Positions 15,709 to 15,897 of a stretch of DNA of 15,897 nt are shown here, piece after piece. Within the stretch, counting starts at the first letter, position 1, and every line of letters begins with the position of its first letter. A model generated the notes under the pieces. The model was not told the DNA's origin and searched no databases. It worked only from the letters and a program-made list of their open reading frames with translations. Both the position numbers and the translations under genes were made by a program. Source of the stretch: an uncultured Lachnospiraceae bacterium (GTDB lineage Bacteria; Bacillota; Clostridia; Lachnospirales; Lachnospiraceae); assembly GCA_910586605.1 (NCBI GenBank), contig CAJUJR010000064.1:1-15897 (forward strand), written 5' to 3'.

Positions 15709-15736
15709 AAAAAAGCGCACCGCCCAGCTGGTGCGC
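15709..15736 (-). terminator. Terminator hairpin in the uppP leader (possible attenuator)
   Basis: On the minus strand GCGCACC (15736-15730) pairs with GGTGCGC (15721-15715) around an 8-base loop, followed directly by six T residues (15714-15709). It looks like a complete Rho-independent terminator in the uppP direction. It lies between the strong promoter at 15779-15807 and the uppP ribosome binding site, which begins seven bases after the T run. Confidence 0.75.
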
Positions 15737-15778
15737 CAACAACTACAATTCCCAACTGTTAAAACGCATAGCAAACCT

Positions 15779-15807
15779 ATTATAGCCGTATTTGGAAAGA
15801 ATTGCAA
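15779..15807 (-). promoter_or_regulatory. Strong sigma-A promoter for the uppP operon
   Basis: On the minus strand: -35 TTGCAA (15807-15802), 17-base spacer, perfect -10 TATAAT (15784-15779). The start site would be near 15772, giving a leader of about 84 bases to the uppP ATG. This is the best promoter in the window. Confidence 0.75.
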
Positions 15808-15845
15808 ATCATTCAGGCAGGTTCCTGCTCCCAATCATCCGGCTT

Positions 15846-15897
15846 GTTACTATTCACAGCCAATCGTAGCCGGATCTCAATAAAAAATCTCTTCCCC
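15846..15897 (-). repeat. Right copy of the terminal inverted repeat
   Basis: This is the inverse copy of positions 4-55, differing at two of 52 bases. It stands about 40 bases upstream of the uppP -35 element and runs to the last base of the window. Between it and the promoter is a short GCAGG-TT-CCTGC inverted repeat (about 15817-15828) with no assigned role. Confidence 0.75.

Noticed and set aside
4..15897. The inverted end repeats as ends of a transposon carrying the whole window
   Set aside because: No transposase, integrase or other mobility gene is present, the cargo is housekeeping, and target-site duplications cannot be seen. An assembly break at a dispersed repeat is simpler.

Overview
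The window looks like chromosomal DNA from an anaerobic Gram-positive bacterium of the order Clostridiales, most likely a Lachnospiraceae. This is inferred from the gene set (A-type flavodiiron protein, separate PyrB and PyrI chains, formate-tetrahydrofolate ligase, FtsK with a long acidic linker), strong AGGAGG-type ribosome binding sites and frequent GTG/TTG starts. No rRNA, tRNA, CRISPR array, transposase or phage gene is visible. Both ends carry nearly identical 52-base sequences in opposite orientation, so the window may be a whole contig broken at two copies of a dispersed repeat.

Layout, left to right. (1) Positions 1-1352: repeat end, a Rho-independent terminator, and fprA on the minus strand. 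(2) Positions 1353-1672: divergent intergenic region with a candidate promoter for each side and a palindrome in the fprA leader. (3) Positions 1673-6844, plus strand: pyrB and pyrI (both chains of aspartate carbamoyltransferase), then a three-gene Hsp70 machine: a GrpE-like exchange factor, a 562-residue HscC-like Hsp70 and a J-domain/TPR-like/SEC-C protein. The small gaps suggest one transcript, although a promoter before the chaperone genes cannot be excluded. (4) Positions 6841-7138: a 90-base tandem repeat, 3.3 copies, each full copy with two hairpins, lying between convergent transcription units. (5) Positions 7146-9466, minus strand: fhs and a Uma2-family protein. (6) Positions 9550-15688, minus strand: an operon uppP, ftsK, and two RimK-like ATP-grasp ligases, driven by a promoter at 15779-15807 and preceded by a terminator hairpin inside its leader.

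The most interesting part is the self-contained accessory Hsp70 system at 3095-6844. The Hsp70 resembles E. coli HscC rather than housekeeping DnaK. It has its own GrpE-like partner. Its putative J partner carries SPE where J domains normally have HPD, and ends in a SecA-type zinc-binding SEC-C motif. Second in interest are the leader terminator in front of uppP and the tandem terminator array. The remaining genes are ordinary housekeeping genes, apart from the paired ATP-grasp ligases, whose substrates are unknown.
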